From Lepidonotus clava (Eukaryota > Annelida > Polychaeta > Phyllodocida > Polynoidae), in contig OW387145.1 of assembly GCA_936440205.1 (NCBI GenBank), forward strand, positions 15,871,396-15,935,395: DNA of 64,000 bases, in the 5' to 3' direction. The position numbers and the translations under genes were made by a program. Position 1 is the stretch's first letter, and the number at the start of each line of letters is the position of its first letter. This document shows, one piece after another, positions 40,205 through 54,400 of this stretch. Below the pieces are notes generated by a model. That model saw only the letters and a list, made by a program, of their open reading frames with translations. It was not told the DNA's origin and did no database searches.

Positions 40205-42299
40205 TGTGGAGACAATTTTATAGGGTTACATCTAACTTCCCCTACCTGGTATCGTTAGTGCCCACAGACCTGTTCAGACCTGTACCACAATTATCAATAT
40301 GGTCTTGAGAGTGAATAATGCTTCAACTGTCAATCACATCTTTTTCGTTGAGGGTGGCATTGCACTAGTGTCAGAAATGTAGAAGAATTATGTGGGGTTT
40401 AGCCCCAATGAGAATTACATCAAAATGACCCTTTTAATGCACCTGTATTATCAGTAAAGGCCTATATTTTCGGTGCTTATCACAAGTTGTATCTTAGCTA
40501 GATTTGATAATAGTGTAGGATGAAAGAACAATTTATTTGAAAATGTATGTACATTTTACACTTCGGACTTTGAAGTAGGTGGCTATACAGTGGGTCAAGT
40601 GGCTCGTTGTTTTCATGGTGTTAGTGGAGAGTAATAGTAACTATAATAATTGTCATGCCCCTACCTTGAACATACGGCTAAGAACCCAAAGCTCCAAAAC
40701 ACTCACTCACCAAGCAACCTGTTTTGATATTTTACCTCTATTCTGCCAGACTGCCAGCTAGGTTAATTTAAAAGAAAGCCTTAAAGCACGCAAGCTGTAC
40801 AAATTAGGATAGTAACAATTTTCATACATGACTATAGGATAAAGGTTAATGCATAGAAATTTGGGGAATAATTCTAGCATAGGGTTCTAAATCGGCAAAT
40901 GGTCCTCTCTATAATCCTATATGCAGTGAAGGGACCCAGTTTACCATACTCCAAAACCTCAGTACCGTGTTTCAGACATTACAATAATCCCACTTATATG
41001 GTCAGGGTGAACTTATAAGACGGTGTTTGGAATGGCTGTATGTAAGTTTGGTGCAACCCTTTAAGTTGTCCAAGCATGCACTAGGCCGAGTCAGGAATGC
41101 AGCCTAGGTCTCTGGCTATCATCTGCCAGTCACTCTTACATACATGGTGGTGCCCCCTTTCAGTAGAAATAAGAAGCATTCTATTGTGTTTCCAACAAGA
41201 GGATTATTTGTAGTAATTTGCTCAGGATAGAAATAACTGTAAACCTCAACATTCACTACGATTCATAGATTATAAAAAGACAACTCGAATTCTATATTTG
41301 TGACCAAAGATGGAAATTGGTATCCTAGAGGGGGAAGTAAGAGTTTGAATATGCGGTCCTACCTTTCAGACAGTGCAAACCACTTGATATACACCAGGAC
41401 ATCCCTCTTTTACCTTTTGTGCTCCATTTCCATAATTATAGCTCCTTGAACCAAATGATGTTTACAATTTACATATAGGCCTACGTAGTTATCATCATTA
41501 TTCAAAATAAGTTTTTACTTCTGGAGAGGGAAAAACATTTATTCAAATTGACACAAATATTCTATGCTATCATAACATTCCTTTTTCTATTGCCATGATA
41601 ACTTGACAACATTCCTTTTTCTAAAACCCTTTTTTAAAAGGATGTTCCTTGCAAAAATACACACAATGTAACTTCCTTGATGAATAGAATGTTTTTTTTG
41701 CTCATAATCTTAATCTCTAGAAAGTTCTTTTGGGTCACTTTTTAAGGAAATTTATGCTATATTTGCTTGTTTTCCTCAATAACGCACTTAATGGGTGTTA
41801 AGCCGGTTACATTTTTCAGAATAAAGTATGTACCTAAAGGGAGTTTGTAAGGTCGAATACAGAAAGTACAACAAAATATCTTTATAAGGAATTCCCTTTC
41901 ATGTACCTGTACGTTTAACTTTACCCTTTGTCACAAAGCTTGTATATTACTAATAAGGGTGTAATTATGACTCTAACATTGGCTCAGACTCATCATTGAT
42001 ACTCGCCATTCTAGACTTAAAATTATCAAAACATATGGGGCTATGGCATCTGGCCTGCTCGATTTCATTAGTTAGGTATATAATTTAGGTAATCTGCTCA
42101 AATTATCACAAATCACTTAAACAAGACCATGAGGTGGACATACAGGCATGTGTATATTCATGACTAATATGAAGGGGTGAGGGCTGTTTGGCTTTGGCAG
42201 TGGTTGTATAGCTCTCTCATGGCTTCTCACATTGCCTGATTCCAACAGTTGGAGGGCAATGCCCTTCAACAGGGGAACATGAGATTGTACAACTGGTCT
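40205..42299. other. Spacer without recognisable features
   Basis: AT-rich. A short word, AACATTCCTTTTTCTA, occurs twice (about 41574 and 41608). Confidence 0.45.
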
Positions 42300-43010
42300 T
42301 TAAGAACTAGATTGAGGTGATGGATGGTCAGCACTGATAATCGGTTTGAGAAACCGAAGAGCTCCAGTTTTTCGAATTTATTGAAAGAACTAGATTTTAG
42401 ATATGGACTTAGCTTTTACTATAACATGCCCATGACCCCTTCATCCTCTTCACCCCATGCAACAGCCCTCGTCTCATTGCACCAACTTTGCCCTAGCTTT
42501 GCTCCTTTGCCCTATTCACCTTTTTGCCTCGGCTTTGTGCTAGCTTTGCCCTTTTCACCTTGTGCTAGCTTTTCCCTGGCTATGCTCCTTTGCCCTCTTC
42601 ACCCCTCTGCCCTAGCTTTGCTCTAACTTTGCCCTAGCTATACCCCTTTGCCCTAGCTTTGTCCCAGCTTTTCCATAACTTGGCTCTACCTTTACCCCTT
42701 CACCAATTTTCACCCCTTATCCCCGTACAGTCTTCACTCTTCAATCAATGATAACTTCCACATAAGGAACATTTCATAATGACATCATCCGTCCACTCTT
42801 CACCACAGTTGGGCTTTTTTCACAAAAAGTTCCCCCCATTGAAATCCTATAGTAAAACTCATGTTCTCCAAGCAGATTGACAGTAGTAACCAAAAATTGA
42901 AAAGAAAAGCCTTTGCTGGGTCCTGTAATCTCAGGCTCCAGCAATGGTAGGTATAGGGAAAGTTATCAGCTTTTTTCAATGAATAATTACTCCAATTTAT
43001 TGGAGGATCA
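42300..43010 (+). repeat. Dispersed repeat, copy B
   Basis: The partner of 39610-40200, diverged by many substitutions and carrying an expanded CT-rich stretch at 42465-42725 between the two shared blocks. Confidence 0.75.
42465..42725 (+). repeat. Imperfect CCCTAGCTTTG repeat inside copy B
   Basis: Many diverged copies of a 10-20-base word built from TTTGCCCTAGCTTTGCTC. It is low-complexity tandem expansion. Confidence 0.75.
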
Positions 43011-43100
43011 ACAGATTGCTTTGTGATCCAGAGAACAAAGAGAAATGACTAAAGACATGACTTTTGAGGGAATCCCCAAAAATAGCTACAATACAATATA

Positions 43101-43292
43101 CAGAGATGCCACTCCCGAATGATGAAAAAGAAGGAATAGCTTTTCCTTTTTTTTTTTTGCCAAAAGCAAGTAAGAGCAAATGTTACCTTACTCTTAAACA
43201 GATGTTAAAATGCTGTAGGAAAAATCAGTTGTGCAATCCAAAATCACCAACAAGTAGAATATCCTACAAAAGTAGGATAAATGGCACCTCTG
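43101..43292. mobile_element. MITE, CAGAGATGCCAC family, copy 2
   Basis: It begins CAGAGATGCCACTC and ends TGGCACCTCTG, near-perfect inverted ends. The interior word GTTGTGCAATCCAAAATC is shared with copy 3 at 49089-49298. Non-coding. Confidence 0.75.
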
Positions 43293-44544
43293 TATATGAT
43301 TATTATATATTGGATTCCCCAAAATCACTGACTTGCCGGGAGTCTACCCTAGTCAAATTCGGATGGACAATCATGCAGGGATGCCAATTGGGAATAAGAA
43401 AAAAAGAGCAATTTTCCAATACCGAAGATAACCCAAATACTTGGGATATTATTAGACAGTAACTCTGAATATTTCTCAACACTGGCAACCTCGAGAGGAA
43501 ACCATGTTACTATGTAAAAGAGACCAACATATTTTGATATTAGAGTCGTCCTACCCATGTGCAGCACACATTTACGGTTAGTGTTTTTTAAAGATGCATT
43601 TCTATATATTTCAATAATCATTATACCAACGTAAAGGATAGCATTGAAAGAAATGAAACTGGAGTTCTTCTATTATTGCTTATCTTACGTATACATATAC
43701 ACGTTTATTTGAGCTTTTTGTACAATCGTCCATGATCGAAGTTTGAGCAGAAAGTCCAACGTCCAAAAAAGGAAACATATAATTATCTGATAGGCTAAAA
43801 TATATTTCATACAGTGTAATAAAATGATAAAACTGAAGACCAGTAATGTCTACATTCGCCCAGTAAGTGTGCAAAATTATGTGAATTATAGTGTTATACA
43901 TCGAGATAAATCACTCAGACACTCACATTATTCACATCAGGGTATACCCTAGATATTTTACCCCTGAACCTGCAAAGGCTGCACTATATTCATTCTTAGT
44001 ATATCCGTTTATTTGGTGACAAAAACAGTAGTCATTGTTATAACTGAGTTTACTTCACTACCCTTTATCCTTGAATGATACCGGTAGAAACACTTCCCCT
44101 CAGTTGAACGTATGTATCTAAATGCTGTTGTGTAACCTATCAGCATTTACTCTGTTACGAGCCATATTGAATCGAAATACAACTCGATATAATTATCTAC
44201 AAATACGATGTTTGGTTAAAATATAACTGTGTATTGGAACTCTACTTACATGGAAGACCATTGTTACAATGAGGGTAGTTAAGTGACTAACAAAAATAAA
44301 ATAAAAAGACAATAGAGTGGTGTCCACACTCGTCAAGGTTCACTGGAATTGGTCTTGTTTAGACCCATCCTAGCCCTTGTCAGTGGTGATGTTATGTCGT
44401 TAAGGTGCACAATAGTTGACTGGTTGGCCAAGAAACTCATTTATTTCAATCATTAAAATATGATTACAAAATATTTTCATAATTAAAATATTCTGTACCG
44501 AATATCAGCAGAAAGACAATTTTCTGGATTATTATATTATATGA
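43293..44544. other. Spacer without recognisable features
   Basis: AT-rich. A lone CAGGGATGCCA near 43377 may be one end of a further MITE; its partner end is not clear. Confidence 0.4.
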
Positions 44545-44550
44545 TACATA

Positions 44551-44861
44551 CAGGGATGTAAGTTGGAGCTGATGAAAAGATAGGAATTAGCCAATCAGCT
44601 GTCACCATTTATTCACTTCCCTAAGCCCTTTCAGATTATAGTGAAAATCTGAACTTTGTCTGAATAATATCTGAACCGTTTTCCCACTTTACTGTGTCAT
44701 ATAACCGATGTTAAGCTTCAAGTTGGTAATGATTATGCGGATCCCGAGTTTCTAATAGCCTTAGACGTCTGTTTGGCAACAATTTTACACCCATCTTTTA
44801 ATTCAATAGTTGCAGATGGAAAATCTGAAATCAGACAAAAATCTGAAAACTTACATCCCTG
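44551..44861. mobile_element. MITE with 14-bp perfect ends and 6-bp target duplication
   Basis: CAGGGATGTAAGTT (44551-44564) and its exact complement (44848-44861) bound a 311-bp non-coding element. TACATA flanks it on both sides (44545-44550, 44862-44867). CAGGG ends with a 6-bp duplication point to a hAT-like group. The copy looks intact. Confidence 0.88.
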
Positions 44862-44867
44862 TACATA

Positions 44868-47800
44868 ACTGACAACAAACAACTTTGACGTTAGAGAGAA
44901 TACTCTACGCTTGTCTGCACTTCCATAGTTGATGGCGTGGTTTGGAAAGTGCCTTATTACCGTACTAATGAGATACTTTACAAACACAGTTAAGGATACC
45001 CGTTTGTTTCGTACGTACAAATAAATGATTACATTTCATCTCAACCAAAGTGCCTTTTTTAAAATGAAATTCTTTCCAATCAAAGTAGGTTTTCTATTGA
45101 CTTTAACAAATTGAACGTTGGCTAAAGTTTACTAGTTTCACTCTGCAAACACTTCTTTACAATTTGTGTTCACTTAAGGGAAAATGCTTATCTTGGGTTT
45201 GACATCAGATGACCATTATCAAAGGTCGCAAGAAATCTCCGATGATTTCGGTAAAATCTGATATATATTTCTTAAACTAGAATCAAGGCTATCATATTAA
45301 CCGAAAAAAGAAAGCCTGTTACTTCCTGGAGAAATAAGGCAGTTTTGTGACCTGTTTTAGGAATGTTGGTACTTCTCATGCTCATAAAAGGGAGAGCAGA
45401 ACACCAGTCACATAATGAAGCCCAGGGAAAATAGGAAGGCTGATGCCCGCCAGCCAATAAAGGTAGGTCTGTCGACCGGTTTAGTCTAGTTTCACATGTA
45501 GCTTTAAATAAATTTCACTTGAGATTCAAATACCGATATCGTTATTTGTGTCCTTTTCAGGAAAAAGTGAATGCAAAATATTATAATTTTCTTATGGTTC
45601 ATCGTATACATATAATGCCTTTGAATGGGGATACTTTTTACTATTGTAGATAAAAATAGACTTCGACAACATATCAATAATGCTGAATTTGCGCCCCTTC
45701 TCTTTATGTGTCATTTGTCATTCATTTTCTTTTGTATTAAGTCTGTCCCATAACACCAGTAAAAGAAAAAAACACTCAAAAACTAACCTCTAAACGTGTA
45801 AGGTAAAAATATGAAACATTTACTTTCATTTTCACCGTTCTCAAATTACTCAATCCTTGTTTGGTGCTGTAAGGAGGTATGCTTTCTTGGTCCTGGTGAA
45901 CTCTTAAAAATTGCGATATAGAAAAAAAACTTTGGCATGTAATAGTTTCAATTGGTCTGCTTTGAACATATATCGAGACATATGTTTATAAGCAATGGAG
46001 ATCGTACTTACATTGTAAGCACGTAGGTATTCAAATCATACATATTGAATAATATACCAAGTGAAAATTCACATGAACCATCTACCAGTACATGTACGTT
46101 CAGGTGTTATACATCTATGATCCTTATCTAGTATTGACTATGTTTATGTACATGTCGACATTGTATTACAAATTCGTTGGCAACGTTTACACAGCCAAAA
46201 GAACTAGCAAAAGTTACTGATAATACTCAAAAAGTAATAACTAAGCTTTTCTTCATGGTAATCGTCTACTGTAATGTTTGGTGTTTTCTTTTCTAAACAA
46301 CATTGCATGAAATAAATTTTGAATAATAGCAGCTAATTTGGGAAGGTTCTACATGTCCTAAAACAATAAGCAATACTCATTAGTTAAATGATTTTACCCC
46401 TAAAAGCGTATCTATTACACATGGCACATTAAATTATCCAGTTCCGTTCCATAACAATTGAGTATATACATATATATATATATATCTAAGAACACTAATC
46501 ACTCGCGTTCACCAAGTGTTACATTTAACACATTCATGTTTTATCTACATCTCGACACGCAAAATGGTAACGATGTTTCGTCACGTTATTCACACTTGGC
46601 ACTGTATCTTGTCCTTCATCTGATATAAAAACAATTAGTCGATCACAAAATATTAGAATTAGCCAGTTCTGATCAACTCTCTCGTTACTCTGTACATTCA
46701 AACTATCAACAAGCAATAAGAATGTTTACATTTTAAAAAATATAAAAACATTTTTTTTGTCTTTGAAGTAACTTCCACAGCGCTATATCCATGGCATAAT
46801 ACCGAAACCACTATTCTGTTGTAATGAAAACTGATCATGGCCTAGTTTACTAGGGCCCATACTTTCTTTTATATCGCATTAGGCAAATCTAGAATTTTTC
46901 TATTAATTCCATGCTTCTGTCTGTTCTATTCACCTGCAGCCTACAGTTAGAATATTTATAGACAAGAACAAGAAACCTAAAGGAATTATGCGCATTATGG
47001 ACAAATTAAAAAAGAGTAAAACTTCCCTCTGACAAATGAAGTATCGGTATGTACCGGTAGACATAAAAACCGTAAAGAATATTTGGTGACACTTTTCCCT
47101 AAAATAAAAGAGCTAAAAATGGAAGAGAAAATACACAAGAACATGCTTATAAAGCAATTCATTTTGGAAATTTGATTATTCATGGCATAGAAAATCGGTG
47201 GTTTCGTTACTCCTCGTGTAAAATAATGTTACATAAAAATGATATCAACCATTCAGCCAAAGACACGAGCTTATCGCTTTCTCTTCTGCGAATGTACATA
47301 ACGCGGAACTTAGTTTACAGCAACCATGACTGAGTAAAACAGCAGTATCTGTAGAGGGTAAGACCTCTGAGGTTTAAGATGGGAGATCACGGACGTACTT
47401 TTCATGGACAATACTTGATGTTAGTAGAATCAAAACAAGTAAAAATTGTATGTTTTGTTTTGCTGTGAACTCATCCGACCCACATTGTGTCACCTCTTCA
47501 TTAAATAGTTACAAACCAACCTTGGCAACTGGTGTTAGCTGACTGACAAACCCGTGTTCAGTCAACTTTAATATACCATGTACATGTGTTTTTTAAAATA
47601 ACATTCATACTTCTATCAGATTAGGGGAAAATACTACTTTACGATTTATCTCAGTGGAAGTATAGATAATATAGATTGTTTATCTTGACCATAACTGTAA
47701 CGATGATAAGAACAACAATGTCACGCAGCTCGCAGCGTCAAACTCACTCCTTCTTAAACACTCAGCAATAAAACTTCAAAAAATATTACCGTTGACAGGT

Positions 47801-48476
47801 AATTAGTTGTAGGATCAGCGTATCATTACCCATAATAGGTTGCTCCCTAGTGATTTCATATGCATGAAATAAATATAAACTCTTTGAAGTAAACATAATG
47901 GTTTCTATGCTTCTACTCCCTTCCACAACTAATAGGTTTAGAAAATTGTAGCATTCGATGCGCTAACTATATACAGTAAACTTCAATATTTCTTACCCAA
48001 CCAAACTCTCTCCTGGCTATAATGCCTTCACACCCCTTTCCCTCCCGCTCCCATCGTTTAAAATATTCTGTTGACTGGAATGGAAAAGGATGATATAAAT
48101 AGACATTTCTTCAATGTTCCCAATGCCAGTACAAAATAGAATGTATATATATACGTGTGTATACGTAATCATGTAAACTATCTATCGCAGCCGCTGTTAT
48201 CGCGAACATCTGACGATGTCCTCAAACTGATAACGTATCGTCATTGATACAACAACCTAACACATCCAAACAGCAGTTCTGTTTACACTCAAACCTTCAC
48301 ACACCACTGGCCATGCCCTTACCCCCAAACAGCCCTTTACACGTGTTATCACCAGGAGACCAGTCCCCGTGGGCTCCAGGCCTTTTGGCAGTCCATTTGC
48401 TGCATTTCCAATACTGTCAAATGCTTGGAAGCCCGTGGCTTCCCTTTACATCGAAGTAGGAGCCAGGAATGCCGCT
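44868..48476. other. Spacer or 3' UTR side of the pantothenate kinase gene
   Basis: No coding pattern. A TA microsatellite lies at 46464-46486. The part nearest 48477 must hold the kinase 3' UTR; I could not pick a convincing poly(A) signal on the minus strand. Confidence 0.4.
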
Positions 48477-51400
48477 CTAGATGTGGGTGACTAGAACGTC
48501 AGTGCCATTGGTCATTTCTTCGCTCGTTGTTTTCTCTGAGGGAGCGCTCTCTGTGGCCGTCGTGGCGTTGGGCAGCATGTTCTCCGCGTTGCCCGTCCTC
48601 AGCAGCTCCAGTAGACATCCCATAGCACCAAAGTAACCCTGAAATTTAGCCAAGGGCGAGATATTTACAACTGGGTCTTCATGGTATGCATAAAGCGTGA
48701 GGAGTAATCCTTTCCTTTCAAGCAACTTGGATCAGTTAAGAAAAGGAAAAATTTCGATATTGACCCTTCAAGATGAAGGCAGTTCATATATCCAATCATT
48801 CATTCATTCATTCAATGGCGACCACTCTGTAGTCAATGAATAACAATATGAGGTGATTAGGAGGGGTCGGGTCTAATAAATACAGATTTCATGAGTTCGA
48901 AATCTGCTGGGAGAGACTTTCTAAAAAGACTTATATCTGTTTGTCCCTTTTCTCTTTTTTTAATGATCTTTACTATATCCCAAATTGACCAAACCCTTCC
49001 CCAGCCCCCTTATCAACATGTTGGCATTAACATTTACAATCCCGTTGACTCCTCAGGAAGCGCCAAAATGCCGACAAATACTAGTTCACAGAGGCCGCTC
49101 CTGACTGATCAAAATGTATATTTCTTTTCCAAAATGCAAATAAGAGACAAAGTGACCTTAAGGGATAGAGTCCTGACACTGAATTTGTATTGAACAGGTT
49201 GAAACTGACACCAAAATACTATTTAACAGATATCAAAGCAGGAAAAAATCGGTTGTGCAATCCAAAATCCTCTGAAAATAGGGACAGTGGCACCTCTGCC
49301 AGTAGCGGGTGTGAGTGGCTTACCTCGTGCTCCAGGAAGAGCGCCTTCATGGTACCCCGGGACCAGTAGTCCATGGCGTAGGCCAGCAGCTTCATGGAGA
49401 TGGTGTTCACCCGAAGGAAGTTCCCGACGAACACCACCCGGTCAAGGCCCTGCCCAAACAACAAACACATTGCTAAACACAGGGACATTAAAGTGAAGAT
49501 TAAAAATACAGGTTGGACCTAAAATCACAAACCCTCCTTTAAGCTATGCATCAGATTTCTCAGGGCACCACTTGAAAAGTTTAAGTGAGTAGAAAAACAA
49601 ATACAGAAGAAGCCTTACATCATTGGATACAAATTATAACCATTCCTGTTTGGTTTTATTTTCTTTGGATTTTCTTTTTGAAATGATAAACCGTGCGTAT
49701 CGAACAGGTACGTGTAGCATTTGTCCTAGATGATATGAGGTGAAATATTTAACATCTTATTGTATCCATAATCCAATTAGATGCCACACATCTCTTATAT
49801 TCTTCAATTTACAAAAAAAAAACAATGCTTTGTATTACCATCATACTAAACATAGAAAACCGACAGTGGATGGATTATTTACAATACTGTTAGTAACACC
49901 TGTGGAACAGTGTGCCAGAATATACAGAATAAAAGGCTGCGCCGCCGTTTGATAAAATGCTGGGAGTCAGAGAATGGAGTAAACAGAGGGCACACTCCCG
50001 GAGTACACTACAGTGTCACCGGAATTTACTGATATTGATAAGGGTATGACAAAGAAAGTAAAACTAAAAACATGTTTAGTTCCCATACGAATAAGTTTAT
50101 AGTTAATCTTATTTATTTAAGAATAACAATGTAATTTATTGTCATATATCTATATGGTACCCTCTAATAAAACACAGTAAATATAGCACATCGATAAACT
50201 GGAGCGCACCCTCTGTTGGACTATTTACTCAGTGATAGAGATCAAGAGATGTTTCAAAGAGTGCCGCACCCACCTCGTTGATGGCACACATGCGGGCTAT
50301 AGAGCCGATGTTGTTGGTGATGGAGACGAGCGTCGCCTTGGCCAGGTCGGCTTTACTCACGTTAGCCCGCCGCTCTTTGCAGATCATGTGTCCGAAACTA
50401 AGAACAATAACAAACATTTCACCGATTAATTGGATATAACCGTGTACAGAAGTGGCTTCTGTTGGGTGTATTTTAAGGCATAATTGCCTAAAAGGAAATG
50501 ATGTAAAAATCTATAATTTGAGATAATACTAGTTTATTAAGTCTGATAGGTGATGACCTTGGACTACTGAAATGTTTTGTCTCATATCCTCTTTGCCCTC
50601 GACTGTGGAAAGGATGTCGTATAATCAAGAAAAAAATTACTTTTAAGCCCATGGGACTTTATTCTTCAAATATTCTTACATGGCATTCATCTCCAAGAAA
50701 ACCAGATGATAATGGAAGAAGAAAACGAAAGAATGGATTTGCCTATACAAATGGCTAATGTCCCTACATCTCACAATAATTATATCTCCACAATGTGCCC
50801 GGCTATGTGCATACCGCGGCCCTACATACAAAAGGCATTGTATTGTCATGTGTCCCACGCACACTCCTGTATCATACAAATATATCGATTCCCATGGTGT
50901 TGTATGGATTTAGATAACAGGCTTAAAACCTACCAGCAGTTTCTTGTACCATATATTAAGAAAGCATACCAGAATCAATAGCTTTACTTCATCCATGCCG
51001 ATCTCAATGTCTACATCAAAGCCCTACATAAAGGATCTTAAAAGAAAAGGAAAGTTTCTGTTTGATAAAACAAAATGATGTTAAATCAGCACCTTATAAA
51101 ACAGTGTTTGTATAAAGTTTGAATAATAGATTCCTTCTTTTGTGCAAGTACACATTGCTTCACTGAAATTCAAAGAAAGACAACAAAGAGAACGTAGGAC
51201 TGGATGAAAAAAGACACTCAGCACATTCCATCATCTCCCGCCACTTAAAATTACACGCCCAGAGCGTGTTGGAGTGATAATGTTGGTTATTTGGTTATTG
51301 GTTGCTCTACAACATAATCAACTGCCAGGGTTATATTAAGGACGGTGCATATTTGTAGCAGTGGGACCGAATGCCCTCTTCATAGTGCTGCCTCACTAAG

Positions 51401-54400
51401 ATATCATGTCATAGGCCCAAATGATACACCACCCAGTCACACAAACTACGAACAACTGCTTATGAACCATACCAAAGTAACCTTCGCTGCGCCAAGGCTT
51501 ATACAGTTGGTGTTGTTAAGGTAACCTAACCTAACATCTTTGTCGTTACTCAAAATATGGGTTGTCAAAAAAAAATTGTGGTTTTTGGGCAGAAAATAGA
51601 AATGAAATTAAACGAGTTTTTTTTAAAGATATAAATGTGATGTTTCATTGAGATATATTTGATTAGAAAACATATTCCAGACCTTAAAAATTGTTGTGAG
51701 GGGGATAGAATAAAATTCATATTTTTCTACACTACCTGAGCACATAAATCGGTAAATAAAATCTGACTTCTGTACCCTATTTTAAGTTTTAAACCAAGAG
51801 GGCCCTACCTGCTTGCCACCGTGTTGGCTGACAGGTGGAAGCGGCTGTAGTCGCCACCATAGATGTCGCCCACCAGTTTGTCGACGTTGGTACTGTCCCC
51901 CTCCGAGGCCAGTTGGATGGCCTCCTCGAACGTCTCACACCCAGTCAACAGGCAGCACAGCCCCAGGAAGGTACCGCCGCCGAGACTGAAACACAATAGG
52001 AGGAGTATGGACGTCAACTTCACAGTCAAGGCCATAATGGCTGCTGCCGCGCTAATTTAATGTTATGCAGACCCGGTCAGGTGACCTCTGTTTGGTAATG
52101 CAGTAGTATTAAGAGGGAGGGGAATTAAAATCGTCAATGACGATCACATAAACCCTAAATAAAAATCAATCAAAAAAAAAGAAGAAAAAAAGCAGTTGTG
52201 TGATAACTATGGCAATGTAATTATGAATGAAATCAGAAATTGTAAATAGTGTAGATAATCATAATAAAGTAAGGTACTTTTCTGGGCCACTGGGTACCAG
52301 AGGGCGGTCCACATGCTCTTACAATGAAAGAAGGCATACATGTCATTCTAAGTGATTCGAGCGGAAATTAAGGGAATTCAATAAAGACATCATAAAACCG
52401 TTTTATTTTCCTTGTTTTTCATAGATATTTCGACCTGTTACATGTTCAGGGTGCCAACAATTGAATTAAATAAACTTAATACTACATAGGACTTGCGTGG
52501 GGGCAAGTTAAAGAATTGTCAGGTCTTATGTATATTTATTTAGAAAAAGGCAAACTGTAGTAACACTAACTACATGCAAAGTTTCTTGCATGCAAAAGCT
52601 GCAATCAGTGGACCCCCATCCCCTATAAAAGCTCAAATTTCCGCGAATCTCAAAAGTGACCCAAAATTATCTAAAAAGTGCGGAATTCCGCACTTGTGCA
52701 GAACCGCTCTCACTACCCCAGCCCTCTATTGGCCAGGAATACGTTGCAAATTACGTCCGCGAGAATTGCTGAGATAAAGAGGTTCTGTTGATTTTTCTCT
52801 CTTATTCGAGTTAATTTCAACACTTGGCCTCACCTGGTGCCGCTGACCCGGGAGTACTTGGTGGAGGAGTGGACGGTGAGCATGCTGACCCCCGACCCGA
52901 TGTTCACCACCAGGTACGGGTAGGGGTTGCGGAAGTCGTAGGGCCGCTTCTCACAGCGGTCCGAGTCGGTCGGGTTGTGCCAGTAGTAGCACTCGGTGTT
53001 GGGGTTGTGACGGTCGATGTAGTGCATGCCCTGGATCAGGCAGTCCAGCTCGTCAAACTTACTCAGCTGCAGCTGGACGTGCTGGAAGCGATTGAGAGCA
53101 ATTAAAAATCTGGTTCACCATAGTGTTTACCTTCAGCTGGTGACGTCCACTCTTGCCAAGAGAGAGCTAATATTCCCATTGGTTCTCATGCAGTTCAATG
53201 GATTGTTAATGTGTTGTTTTTTTTTATAAAGAAGATGATATTGCTTTGAAGTGCTTTTCAACCTAAGATGTACACAAAATATGCAACACTATACATTGAA
53301 TGTCCTTTTCGGTTCTAACATTCGTACAATACAACAAATATGTCAGTTTTATCTTCATGTATTTGGTTATCTTAGTATCAAGGCGAAACATAACGGGCTT
53401 GATCAAAACTGAATTGCTCTTTTCGTTTTTTTTAGCTACAAGTCTCTCCAATGTTATTATTATAAAAAAAATTTAGGAATTTTATGGTATAGCAATTACG
53501 AACGGTGTCATTGATCTTCAACATCTTATTTTTATAAGAACCGTAAAATTGTAGGGTATGGGGCCCTAATAGGCAATTCTAAATGACCCTAACCATATAC
53601 ACGCACACACATAGTCACACAACGTTCTTGTTCTTTGGTTCAAATCTTTTGCCAGGCGTTTAATGTTCAATCAACGCTCAAGACTTGGCGCATTTTACCT
53701 TCTTGAAGTCCTCCTCAAACTTGTAGGCGCCCCCACCAGTGGCACAGATGCTCTTAGCGAGGCTGGGGAAGTTCTTGGCCTTGGCCAGTTCGATGAAGGC
53801 CATCATTTCAGCGGTGGGGAAGCGGATGAAGTGCACTGACCCACGACAGCCGCCCAGCATCTGACCCTGCAGCTCCAGGTGCTCGTCCCGCACGCCCGTC
53901 TTACCGTATGCCTTGTTACCTGAGCGGAGGAGTTACAGAAACAGATCATGCATTGAAAATAATGTATAATTTTTTTTATATTTACCCAGTGGTTTCCTGA
54001 GTAGGTCTCCTTGGGATTTTTAATCTTAGGAGTAATATAACCCATTCCATGATGTAGATCCCTTTGTATTATTTAAATCCCACCTAAAAGTGGCAGCTTT
54101 GAACTCGCTACTAATGATGGCTAATGAGCCTTACTGGAGAAACCTTGAAATCCTCCCATCTCCCCCCTGTCCTGTCTACCCTTGCCAATAGGCCCTGTAA
54201 ATAACTGGAAAACCCTGGGAGGGCCAGTGAAATCAGAGGCCCCAGGGAGTCCCATGATGTCACTTGTCATCGGGGATCTATGTCACAAGGCGGTTGGCGG
54301 GACGCACCCATCATTCTCAAGGTAGCATTTGGCAAGTAAGAGACTCTAATCCTCGTCACGAAAAATAATGTATGATCATTACTGTGGAACATTGTCAGGG

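Noticed and set aside
43064-43462. 132-codon plus-strand frame
   Set aside because: It runs through a MITE and has no recognisable domain.
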